Below are positions 15,808-23,548 of a stretch of DNA of 64,000 bases, piece after piece. A model generated the notes under the pieces. The model saw nothing but the letters and a program-made list of their open reading frames with translations. It had not been told where the DNA came from and made no database searches. The DNA is from Clostridium_AD sp964467165 (GTDB lineage: Bacteria > Bacillota > Clostridia > Clostridiales > Clostridiaceae): positions 71,076-135,075 of the forward strand of contig CAYXOL010000005.1 of assembly GCA_964467165.1 (NCBI GenBank), in the 5' to 3' direction. The translations under genes were made by a program, and so were the position numbers. Position 1 is the stretch's first letter, and each line of letters starts with the position of its first letter.

Positions 15808-15849
15808 TTTGTTATTTAAACCATATTATTAAAATAATGCTTGTTTGTT

Positions 15850-15910
15850 AAAATAGGGCTGATTTACACAACTAAAGAAAATTTAGAGTGTAAACAGTCC
15901 TATTTTTTTT
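15850..15910 (+). terminator. Strong intrinsic terminator (possible attenuator) before the second lyase gene
   Basis: AAAATAGGGCTG-A-TTTACAC (15850-15869) pairs with GTGTAAACAGTCCTATTTT (15888-15906), about 19 bp with one G-U pair and one bulge, followed by eight Ts (15903-15910). Only 22 nt separate it from the next start codon, so transcription of 15933-18317 must read through it or begin upstream. A weak candidate is TTGTTA (15809) with AATAAT (15833). Confidence 0.85.
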
Positions 15911-15932
15911 AAAACATCAGAGGAGGAAAATT

Positions 15933-18317
15933 ATGAAACAGCAAAATTCATATCTACCTGAACGTCTTCAGATTCTGAAACAAGCATATTTAGGGGTTAA
16001 GCCAAGTATTACTATTAATCGCGCATTGGCATATACGGAGATGGCAAAAAAACACCCTGACCTTCCAAGGAACGTGCTTAGGGCCAAAGGATTTAGGAGA
16101 GCATGCGAAACTGCACCAATGCTTATACAAGAACATGAGCTTATAGTAGGACACCCTTGCGGAAAACCTCGTGCCGGTTCCTTTTCTCCAGATATAGCAT
16201 GGGAGTGGGTTCGTGATGAACTTGATACCATTAGCACAAGGTCACAGGATCCGTACTTTATAAGTGAAGAAGACAAGAAGGTTATGCGAGAGGAATTATT
16301 CCCGTTTTGGGAAGGGAAATCTCTAGCGGAGGAATGTGAAAAAGCTTTTCGCAAAGAAGATTTGTGGGAATTTGGTGCCCAGGCTTGCATAAGTGATTTG
16401 ACCTATCATATTACTAGCGGTGGAGGGGATACAAGTCCAGGTTATGATATCATTCTTTTCAAAAAAGGTATTAATGGAGTCAAAGCTGAAGCTGAAACTT
16501 TTCTTGCTGGCTTATCCGTTGACAAAAGTGAGGACAAGGATAAAATTGAATTTTATCAAGCATCAATCCAAACTTGTGAGGGAATTCTTACATATGCCGC
16601 TCGCCTTTGCGCATATGCACAGCAACTCTCCGAAAAGGAGCAGGATCCGAAGCGAAAATTAGAACTTCAAAAAATCGCAGAGGTAAATGCTAGGGTGCCA
16701 GCTAATCCACCGGAAACATTCCACGAAGCATTACAGTCCATTTGGACAATACAGTCACTGTTTTTGATGGAAGAGAATCAATGTAGTACATCACTGGGCC
16801 GTATTGACCAGTATGTGTTGCCTTGCTATGCGTCAGATATTGAGAATGGAAAGCTAAGCCAGGAGCAGGCTTTTGAACTTATGGGTTGTTTCATGATTAA
16901 ATGCTCAGAAATGATTTGGTATACACCGGAAGGTAGCGCCAAATATTTTGCGGGATATATGCCTTTTATCAATATGTGCGTAGGTGGATTGAAACGTGAA
17001 GGTGGAGATGGCACTAACGAATTAACATATCTGATTATGGATGCCGTTGAAAAAGTTAAGGTTTACCAGCCATCCCTTGCCTGCCGTATTCACAATCAGT
17101 CTCCACAGCGTTATTTAGAAAAAATTGTAGATGTTATAAGTGCCGGAGCAGGTATGCCTGCATGTCATTTTGATGATGCACATATCAAAATGATGATTAG
17201 AAAAGGCTTTGATTTTGAAGACGCTCGTGACTATTCGCTTATGGGTTGTGTGGAACCACAAAAATCCGGACGTATACATCAGTGGACAGCAGGTGGTTTT
17301 ACACAATGGCCTATTATTATTGAAATGGCACTAAATCGTGGTGTTCTTAATTCCTACGGTAGCAAGCAGTGGCTAGACACCGGAGATATTGAGAGCCTTA
17401 CAACTTATGAACAATTTGACGCTGTTGTGAAGCAGCAACTGAACTATCTGCTAGATATGAATTCTAGAGGAACAGTTCTGACGCAACAAGTTTTCAGAGA
17501 TGTTACACCTTCTAATTATATGTCACTGTTTGTTGACGGTTGCATGCAAACAGGTAAAGACGTAACAGCCGGTGGAGCTGTTCTTTATGAAGGACCGGGA
17601 ACAATTTTTGCAGGACTAGGTACCTATGTGGACAGTTTGGCTGCAATTAAAAAACTGGTTTATGATGATAAAAAATATACACTTGCAGAAATTAAAGAAG
17701 CTCTTGACGCTAATTGGGAAGGGTATGAACAGATACATCGGGACTGCCTTGATGCACCTAAATACGGGAATGATGTGGACTATGCAGATCTCATTGCCAA
17801 GGATATTGTGGATTATACAGAGAATAGAATTAATGGGCATAAGTCACTTTATGCAAGACAAATCCATGGAACTCTGTCCCAGTCCTTTAATACGCCTTTA
17901 GGCGGTATGATTGGAGCAACACCCAATGGTAGACTTTCCGGCGCAGCACTTTCTGATGCAATGAGCCCTTCTCAGGGGGCTGATAAAAAAGGAGCTACTG
18001 CAGTCATAAAGTCTGTATCCAAGATTAATGTTGAATCAATGAGTCTTGGTATGGCTCATAACTTTAAAATAACTAGTAATTCTTTAGATACTCCTGAAGG
18101 TAGGTCGGGACTTATTACCTTGTTGCGTACTGCCTCCATTATGGGTAATGCTCAGATGCAATTCAATTGTGTGGATAATAAAACATTACTACAAGCTCAA
18201 GCTCACCCAGAAGAATATCGAGATCTTATAGTACGAGTTGCCGGATATTGTGCCTTTTTTGTTGAACTTTGCAAGGAAGTACAAGATGAAATCATTAGTC
18301 GTACTGTAATAGAGTAA
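15933..18317 (+). CDS. Second CutC-like glycyl radical enzyme, without targeting extension
   Basis: This 794-residue paralogue of CutC aligns at a constant offset of 53 residues at every catalytic position checked: Y158, D166, F345, C439 and E441 in MGCVEPQ, T452, and radical G771. It starts where the CutC N-terminal extension ends, so it has no visible encapsulation signal. Two differences stand out. CutC Tyr509 (Desulfovibrio Y506, a choline-pocket residue) is Phe456 in a changed loop (TAGGF, not TSTAY). The radical motif is RVAGYCAFF, with Cys two residues after the Gly. It may cleave choline with altered kinetics, act on a related amine, or work in the cytosol. A consensus ribosome site (AGGAGG) follows the upstream terminator. 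CutD is the likely activase. Confidence 0.88.
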   Translation: MKQQNSYLPERLQILKQAYLGVKPSITINRALAYTEMAKKHPDLPRNVLRAKGFRRACETAPMLIQEHELIVGHPCGKPRAGSFSPDIAWEWVRDELDTISTRSQDPYFISEEDKKVMREELFPFWEGKSLAEECEKAFRKEDLWEFGAQACISDLTYHITSGGGDTSPGYDIILFKKGINGVKAEAETFLAGLSVDKSEDKDKIEFYQASIQTCEGILTYAARLCAYAQQLSEKEQDPKRKLELQKIAEVNARVPANPPETFHEALQSIWTIQSLFLMEENQCSTSLGRIDQYVLPCYASDIENGKLSQEQAFELMGCFMIKCSEMIWYTPEGSAKYFAGYMPFINMCVGGLKREGGDGTNELTYLIMDAVEKVKVYQPSLACRIHNQSPQRYLEKIVDVISAGAGMPACHFDDAHIKMMIRKGFDFEDARDYSLMGCVEPQKSGRIHQWTAGGFTQWPIIIEMALNRGVLNSYGSKQWLDTGDIESLTTYEQFDAVVKQQLNYLLDMNSRGTVLTQQVFRDVTPSNYMSLFVDGCMQTGKDVTAGGAVLYEGPGTIFAGLGTYVDSLAAIKKLVYDDKKYTLAEIKEALDANWEGYEQIHRDCLDAPKYGNDVDYADLIAKDIVDYTENRINGHKSLYARQIHGTLSQSFNTPLGGMIGATPNGRLSGAALSDAMSPSQGADKKGATAVIKSVSKINVESMSLGMAHNFKITSNSLDTPEGRSGLITLLRTASIMGNAQMQFNCVDNKTLLQAQAHPEEYRDLIVRVAGYCAFFVELCKEVQDEIISRTVIE

Positions 18318-18361
18318 GTGCACCTAGTGAGAATTACTGTCTTTAAGTAATTAAATAATAT

Positions 18362-18402
18362 AAAAAGAGACTACACAAATATTTTTGTGTAGTCTCTTTT
18401 TA
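18362..18402. terminator. Bidirectional terminator between convergent genes
   Basis: AAAAAGAGACTACACAAA and TTTGTGTAGTCTCTTTTT form a nearly perfect stem with a short ATATT loop and A/T runs on both sides. It can end both the second lyase gene (+) and the two-component operon (-). Confidence 0.9.
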
Positions 18403-18412
18403 TGGGAAAAGT

Positions 18413-19183
18413 TTATTCTTTCAGTTTTGAAGAACATTTACATTTTCTATAGATATTTGGAGTCATGTTTTTCTTCGCAGAGAATACCCTGTTAAAATAA
18501 GAGGGATCTGAGAAACCACATTCAATTGAAATTCGGTAAGCAGGGTAATTAGTTGTTTCCAGCAACCGGCAGGCATATTGAATTTTAAGGTTAATTACGT
18601 AATCTGTAAAGGAGACACCAATCTCCTTTTTAAAAACATGGCTGAAATATTTTGGATTCATAAACACCGTAGATGCTACCATTTCCAGAGTTAATCTCTC
18701 TTTAAACTGTTCTTTAATATATTTTATGGATTCCTCAATAAAGTTATGTTGGAATTCAGTGGGTTCTATGATGTTTTTTTCAGCCTTTACCTCTAATAAA
18801 TCGGGACACTCGGCTACGGAGTCCAGCATTTTACGAAAAAGTTCTTTGAAGACTTTGGGCTTGATAGGCTTTAACTGGTATTCAAAAACCCTAAGTTTAA
18901 TGGCTTTCTGAGCATTGGGAAAGTCCGCATAGGCAGATAAAATGCTGATACAAGCGCTTGGAAGAAATTTTCTAATTTCCTCAATGGCGCTTAGACCATC
19001 CATTTCCGGAATCATAACATCCATTATTATAATATTAGGGTTATGCTGTTTTGCTAGCTTCACGGCTTGAAGTCCGCTTTCACAGGTCAGAAGCGTATCC
19101 TCGGCGGAAAGAGTCTCAAGCACAATTTCCCTTAGAAAATCTTGTTCAAGTATTTCATCTTCCACAATTAAGACTACATTCAT
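18413..19183 (-). CDS. Response regulator, receiver plus AraC-type DNA-binding domain
   Basis: This 256-residue regulator has an N-terminal receiver domain with phospho-acceptor Asp55 in IIIMDVMIPEMDG. The C-terminal AraC/XylS double helix-turn-helix (about 155-250) has FMNPKYFSHVFKKEIGVSFTDYV and ECGFSDPSYFNRVFSAKKNMTPNIYR. Its start overlaps the kinase stop, so the pair is cotranscribed and coupled. Its place among choline-fermentation genes, and the 19-bp-period repeats before three promoters, make it the probable activator of the microcompartment genes (inference). Confidence 0.92.
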   Translation of the reverse strand: MNVVLIVEDEILEQDFLREIVLETLSAEDTLLTCESGLQAVKLAKQHNPNIIIMDVMIPEMDGLSAIEEIRKFLPSACISILSAYADFPNAQKAIKLRVFEYQLKPIKPKVFKELFRKMLDSVAECPDLLEVKAEKNIIEPTEFQHNFIEESIKYIKEQFKERLTLEMVASTVFMNPKYFSHVFKKEIGVSFTDYVINLKIQYACRLLETTNYPAYRISIECGFSDPSYFNRVFSAKKNMTPNIYRKCKCSSKLKE

Positions 19184-20379
19184 AGTAATAACCCCGCAAC
19201 AGGTTGGGTGGGAATGGTGATAGTTACAGTGCTTCCGCTATAGTCGGACTTTGCTATTTTTAGTCCGTATTGTTCTCCGTAATATCGTTTCAAGCGCTTA
19301 TCTGTATTTCCAAACCCTAGACCTGATTTATTTTCAAATTGTTGGATGTTCTTCAAAACATCTTTTGGAAAACCGGTTCCATTATCAATAATAGAAATAA
19401 CAATCTCATTTTTATATTCTTCTGCGTAAATGCTTATTTTGCCGCCATCTCGTTTTTGAGTGATGCCATGAATAACAGCGTTTTCAACAAGGGGTTGTAT
19501 CACCATGTTGGGGATTCTGTAAGCATTAATATTCTCCGGGATGAGGATTTCATAAGTCAAACGGTTTTTAAATCTTGATTTTTGGATAAATAAATATTTC
19601 TTAATGTTGTCAATTTCGGCACCAATGGTGTGAAGTTGATTGGTTTGCTTTAAATTGTACCTGAGCAAATCGGAAAGACAATATATAAGTTCCTCAGTTT
19701 GGGAATTCTCAAAATACGCTATGCGGGCAATACAGTTTAAGGTATTAAACAAAAAATGAGGATTGACCATAAGAGCCATGTTTTCACCCTCTAAGTCAAT
19801 GATTTTTTTCTCCAGTATTTCCTTTTCAATTGACAACCTTACCGCAGCTGGATCTGTATGGCTGAGAACCTCGGATAAGTCAAGTGAAATGTTTTTAGCA
19901 ATATGGTCACACAGTTGTTCGTGTATTTTAATTTTATTTGATTCCACGGTTTTCAGCGATAAAATAGACTTGGCTATAAATTCCAGTTCTGTATTTTTAT
20001 CTTTTTTTAGAGACTGTACTTCAATCATGTATTTTCGATATTCATTGTCCTGTAAAAATGATTGTACACCTACTATATAACCTAAAGTCTCATCATTAAG
20101 AGTGATGGGAAAAAGGATGTTTTCAAGGCCATGACGGCAGACAAATCTATTCTCACTGCTAGGGTTTAGTCTGCATTTGTAGTCGGAACATACTTGACCT
20201 TTATTTTCATTACATATATATGTACAAAAATCCGGGGATGGAATAAACTCAAATAAAACATCTCCATTTGTATCTACCAAAAATAGAGGAAGATCAGACA
20301 GAGATAAAATACTCATATAGCGGGTATATAAAATATTGGAGGCTATTAAATTTTTCAGCAGATTATCAGTTTTCTTCAT
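19180..20379 (-). CDS. Cytoplasmic histidine kinase with PocR-type sensor domain
   Basis: This 399-residue kinase has no transmembrane segment. Residues about 28-165 resemble the PocR ligand-binding domain found in regulators of propanediol and other microcompartment loci, with Cys52, Cys56, Cys64, Cys69 and Cys81 and the CRHGLENILFPI stretch. The kinase core is the YesM/LytS type: H208 in MVNPHFLFNTLNCIARIAY, then an ATPase with IQPLVENAVIHGI, DNGTGFP and GLGFGNTDKRL. It probably senses a soluble substrate or product of the pathway inside the cell. It heads a two-gene operon with the AraC-type regulator. Confidence 0.9.
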   Translation of the reverse strand: MKKTDNLLKNLIASNILYTRYMSILSLSDLPLFLVDTNGDVLFEFIPSPDFCTYICNENKGQVCSDYKCRLNPSSENRFVCRHGLENILFPITLNDETLGYIVGVQSFLQDNEYRKYMIEVQSLKKDKNTELEFIAKSILSLKTVESNKIKIHEQLCDHIAKNISLDLSEVLSHTDPAAVRLSIEKEILEKKIIDLEGENMALMVNPHFLFNTLNCIARIAYFENSQTEELIYCLSDLLRYNLKQTNQLHTIGAEIDNIKKYLFIQKSRFKNRLTYEILIPENINAYRIPNMVIQPLVENAVIHGITQKRDGGKISIYAEEYKNEIVISIIDNGTGFPKDVLKNIQQFENKSGLGFGNTDKRLKRYYGEQYGLKIAKSDYSGSTVTITIPTQPVAGLLL

Positions 20380-20482
20380 GCTTTAGCCCACCTTTTGCCA
20401 TGTAATTTATATTAGAAAGAAAAAGATGGTTCAGGTATATGAGTTGTAATTTTCTTTCAAATTTAAGTATGACTATTATACT

Positions 20483-20511
20483 ATTATAATGTATTAATCT
20501 ATAATAGTAAA
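20483..20511 (-). promoter_or_regulatory. Promoter of the two-component operon
   Basis: On the - strand, TTTACT (20511-20506) is followed after 17 nt by TATAAT (20488-20483), about 100 nt upstream of the kinase start. The -35 is weak, but the spacing and -10 are good. Confidence 0.5.
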
Positions 20512-20537
20512 CAATCTATAGCTGGTTTTATAAATAA

Positions 20538-20595
20538 CTTGTCAAAAAAGAAACTAAAGCCATGTATTCTAGGTTTTAGTCTCTTTTTTGACAAG
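20538..20595 (-). terminator. Intrinsic terminator of the alcohol dehydrogenase gene
   Basis: CTTGTCAAAAAAGA-ACTAAA and TTTAGT-TCTTTTTTGACAAG form a long stem with one mismatch, immediately after the alcohol dehydrogenase stop codon on the - strand. The T-rich 3' arm supports termination. Confidence 0.8.
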
Positions 20596-20616
20596 TTTTA
20601 ATATTTTACACAATTA

Positions 20617-21756
20617 TTAATAACATTTTTGATAAATAGCAATAAGTTCTTCCTTGGAAGGCTGTCTTGGATTAGTTGGGGTACAACGATCCAGAAGGGC
20701 TGCTTGTGACATATTATCTAAAGCGGTTTCAAAGTCCTTTGGGTCAACTCCAAGTGTTCGAATATTCGTTTCCACTCCTAGAAGTTTTTTTAGTTTATCT
20801 ATAGCTAAGATGAAATTCACAGTACCTTCACGTGGTGTACGAGCTGGAAGTTGCAGAATCTTGGCTAGTTTTGCGTATCTTTCTGCAGCATAACCGTTGG
20901 CACTTCCTCTTAAGTCAGAGTTGTATTCCATAACAGCACTAAGTAAAAGGGCATTAGAGCGACCATGAGAAATGTGAAAAGTTGCTCCAAGGGCATGTGC
21001 TAAGCTGTGATTTATACCTAGGCCTGTATTCGTAAATGCCATTCCTGCCATGCAAGAAGCATTTTGTACACGATCCCTGGCATCAGAATCCTTGGGATCC
21101 TTGTAAAGTGTCTCAATATTTTCGAAGATCAATTTTACGGCTTTTTCCACAAGAGCGTCTGTAAAATCAGTTGCATTTGTTGAAACATAGGCTTCTACAG
21201 CATGAACTAGAACATCTACACCAGTATCTACAACCACACGCTTAGGAACATGCTGAATACAAGTAGAGTCAAGTATTGCTATATCTGGTGCTATAAATTC
21301 ATCTACAATACACAATTTTGTACCCTCAGAAGTAATAACAGTGAAGTCCGTTACTTCCGAACCGGTTCCACTTGTGGAAGGGATTGCAATAAACAGTGGT
21401 TTATTCATTTTATCATCTGGTAGACTTTTTAATTTCCAAGAAAAATACAGAATTCCTTTTGCTGTATCGATAGCAGAGCCTCCACCAAGTGCTACAAGGA
21501 CATCTGCACCGCTTTCCTCGTATAGTTTTAGTCCATCCGTAACTACTTTAACATCCGGATCGGGTCGTACCCCTGAAAAAACAATGGATGTTATTCCAGC
21601 TTTGCTTAGGTGATCTACAGCAGTTTGAAGATAGCCTAGTGTTTCCATTATAGAATCCGAGACAATAAATGCTCGGGTACCTTTAATCTGTTCTAAAAGT
21701 TGCATAGAGTCCTTATTAAAATAAACCTTGGACTTTAGTTTAAACTTATCTTCCAT
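20617..21756 (-). CDS. Iron-containing alcohol dehydrogenase
   Basis: This 379-residue group III (iron-type) alcohol dehydrogenase contains GGGSAIDTAKGI (nucleotide binding), PSTSGTGSEVTDF, and the metal-site stretch GLGINHSLAHALGATFHISHG. It probably reduces acetaldehyde to ethanol, regenerating NAD+ for the acylating dehydrogenase. It is the length of PduQ/CutO-type enzymes, but no clear encapsulation helix is seen. It is transcribed alone on the - strand with AGGAGG before its ATG. The direct-repeat site at 21883-21909 lies about 127 nt upstream, suggesting control together with the shell operon. Confidence 0.92.
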   Translation of the reverse strand: MEDKFKLKSKVYFNKDSMQLLEQIKGTRAFIVSDSIMETLGYLQTAVDHLSKAGITSIVFSGVRPDPDVKVVTDGLKLYEESGADVLVALGGGSAIDTAKGILYFSWKLKSLPDDKMNKPLFIAIPSTSGTGSEVTDFTVITSEGTKLCIVDEFIAPDIAILDSTCIQHVPKRVVVDTGVDVLVHAVEAYVSTNATDFTDALVEKAVKLIFENIETLYKDPKDSDARDRVQNASCMAGMAFTNTGLGINHSLAHALGATFHISHGRSNALLLSAVMEYNSDLRGSANGYAAERYAKLAKILQLPARTPREGTVNFILAIDKLKKLLGVETNIRTLGVDPKDFETALDNMSQAALLDRCTPTNPRQPSKEELIAIYQKCY

Positions 21757-21882
21757 GATTTGTACCTCCTATTCTTTGATGCTACAGTAAAACTCTTAAT
21801 AAATAATATCATACAGAACAATTACTTTATTGCAGAATTAATATATAGTTTTAGCACTATTGTATGGAGTTAAAATCTTATA

Positions 21883-21909
21883 TTGTACAATATTGTTTTT
21901 CTTGAACAA
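21883..21909 (-). promoter_or_regulatory. Direct-repeat activator site upstream of the alcohol dehydrogenase
   Basis: Reading the - strand, TTGTTCAA (21909-21902) and TTGTACAA (21890-21883) are direct repeats with a 19-bp period, the same spacing as at 235-261 and 23233-23259. A -10-like TACAAT follows 18 nt further on. The downstream half is also the core of a 14-bp palindrome (21880-21893). The rest of this 397-nt divergent gap is AT-rich with no open frame. Confidence 0.5.
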
Positions 21910-21961
21910 TAGCTACAATAAAACATAGTTTTTTAGCTTTATATTTTTTGAGATAAAAATG

Positions 21962-21970
21962 TGATATAAT
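21962..21970 (+). promoter_or_regulatory. Extended -10 promoter candidate for the choline-kinase-like gene
   Basis: TGATATAAT is a TGn extended -10 box on the + strand. No good -35 is visible, as is allowed for extended -10 promoters. It would give a leader of about 190 nt before the kinase-like gene. Confidence 0.35.
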
Positions 21971-22168
21971 AGCAACATATGTAGCATTTATTCTGTGAAA
22001 ATATACTTTACATTTGGGAAACATTGTGATAGACTATCGATACTTACTATTAAGTAATATTACTTGATATTAAGAGTTTTTAGCAGGAAATGTGAAGAAG
22101 TTTTAAATTAGAGTGAACTTCAAAATCAAAGAAAATAATAGATTGGAATATGTGTGGTGGAAATATTA

Positions 22169-23083
22169 ATGAAAATGGAAGAATTAGTACAAGAAAAATT
22201 ACGTCTGGTTTTTAATGATGATAGCATTATGTTCGACAAATCAAGGTTTGCAGGCGGCCTTACCAATTACAATTACCTTATGAATATCAAGGGAATAGAG
22301 TATGTTGTTCGTCAACCGGGTGGAATGACAAATTTGATGATTGACAGAAAAATTGAAAAACATAATAATAATATTGCCTGGGGATTTGGCATGAATTCTG
22401 AATGTGTGTTTTTTGATGAGGATAGTGGCATTAAAATCAGTATATTCATTAAAAACAGCAAAAATATTGCTGAAATAGACCCAAGTGCTCTAAGAAATTT
22501 GAGAGCTGTTTCTGCTCTGATGAAAAAAACTCATTCTAGCCCAAAACATTTTCCGAATTTCTTTGATTGGCAAACGGAGCTTACTAAATATGAAAAAATT
22601 ATTGAGGAGCTTAAGGGGGGGTTTTTCTTTGACTATGTGGCATTGAAAAATCAATTGATTCTTTTTATGGAAGAAAATATAAAAAGTACAATCTATGTGC
22701 CATGTCATAACGACACAGTGCCCGAAAACTTTGTGGTGGATGATAATGGCAGAACTTACCTTCTAGATTGGGAATATTCTGGAATGAATGACCCAAGTTG
22801 GGATGTGGCTGCGTATATTCTTGAATCTAGACTAAGCGAAGACGCCATCGAATATCTTCTTTTAGAATATTATGGAGATGTGCCTACACCTGAAGAAATA
22901 TTAAAAATAAAATGCTATATGGTAGCACAGGATTTACTTTGGATGGTATGGGCCATGATTAGACACTATAGCGGAGACGATTTTTTGGATTATTGTAGTT
23001 TAAGATATCAACGTTTTCAAAAGAATGTCAACGCAATCACTGTTTCATCAGAGTATTCTATTGCTGATATGGTACAAAATTAG
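22169..23083 (+). CDS. Choline/ethanolamine kinase-like phosphotransferase
   Basis: This protein of about 304 residues belongs to the choline kinase/LicA/APH superfamily. GGLTNYNYLMNIKG is the nucleotide-loop start, VPCHNDTVPENFVV the Brenner motif with catalytic Asp (HxDxxxxN-like), and YLLDWEYSGMNDPSWDVA the metal-binding DxD-type segment. It would phosphorylate choline or a related alcohol with ATP. Next to a choline lyase this could divert choline to phosphocholine for surface decoration or storage, or handle a different substrate. GTG at 22154 and ATGs at 22169 and 22175 are possible starts; I prefer 22169 because a GGTGG stretch lies about eight bases upstream. It is a single gene ending in a strong terminator. 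Confidence 0.82.
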   Translation: MKMEELVQEKLRLVFNDDSIMFDKSRFAGGLTNYNYLMNIKGIEYVVRQPGGMTNLMIDRKIEKHNNNIAWGFGMNSECVFFDEDSGIKISIFIKNSKNIAEIDPSALRNLRAVSALMKKTHSSPKHFPNFFDWQTELTKYEKIIEELKGGFFFDYVALKNQLILFMEENIKSTIYVPCHNDTVPENFVVDDNGRTYLLDWEYSGMNDPSWDVAAYILESRLSEDAIEYLLLEYYGDVPTPEEILKIKCYMVAQDLLWMVWAMIRHYSGDDFLDYCSLRYQRFQKNVNAITVSSEYSIADMVQN

Positions 23084-23124
23084 GTGGACACAACTGTTAT
23101 CTAAAAAACATATTTAGATATCTG

Positions 23125-23188
23125 AAAATCGCCACCTTGAATGGATACAACTAAAAAAGTTGTATCCATTCAAGGTGGCGATTTTTTT
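23125..23188 (+). terminator. Very strong intrinsic terminator
   Basis: AAAATCGCCACCTTGAATGG and the following ATACAACT pair perfectly with AGTTGTAT and CCATTCAAGGTGGCGATTTT around an AAAAA loop, with a T-run after. It isolates the kinase-like gene from the transporter operon. Confidence 0.92.
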
Positions 23189-23232
23189 ATGCGGAAAAGT
23201 GGAATAAGAATAGGGTATTATAATTAAGCAAT

Positions 23233-23259
23233 TAGTGCAATAAAATAACCATAGTACAA
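23233..23259 (+). promoter_or_regulatory. Direct-repeat activator site upstream of the transporter operon
   Basis: TAGTGCAA (23233-23240) and TAGTACAA (23252-23259) with a 19-bp period repeat the arrangement at 235-261. Flanking bases are also similar (ATTAGTGCAA, ATAGTACAAA), and the distance to the -10 box is the same, 21 nt. It is a likely shared operator with the shell operon. Confidence 0.6.
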
Positions 23260-23280
23260 AAACTTCAAAAAAAAGGCGGA

Positions 23281-23302
23281 TATAATGCAGTAAAAAATTG
23301 CA
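23281..23302 (+). promoter_or_regulatory. -10 box and inverted repeat of the transporter promoter
   Basis: TATAAT (23281-23286) adjoins TGCAGTA-AAA-AATTGCA (23286-23302). Compared with the shell-operon copy, the fourth pair changes from G-C to A-T on both arms, and the fifth keeps only a G-U pair as RNA. Conservation continues into GCACTTTATGCCATGAAA. The remaining leader to 23530 is AT-rich without open frames. Confidence 0.55.
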
Positions 23303-23548
23303 CTTTATGCCATGAAAAAATCCGTTACTAGGGTATATTAATAATGGATAGAATTCTAGGATATAGGCAGTAATTATTACTCAGAAAACGGTTTCTGATT
23401 TACGCATAACAAAGTTTAATTTTAAAGCGATTAAACTTAAATAAAAAGATATAAAGAAATTTCTAATAACCATATTTAAAAATGGTCATTATAAATTATA
23501 GATTAATGTAAATACATTAAAAATATTTCAAACAGGGGGGTTTTGTTT

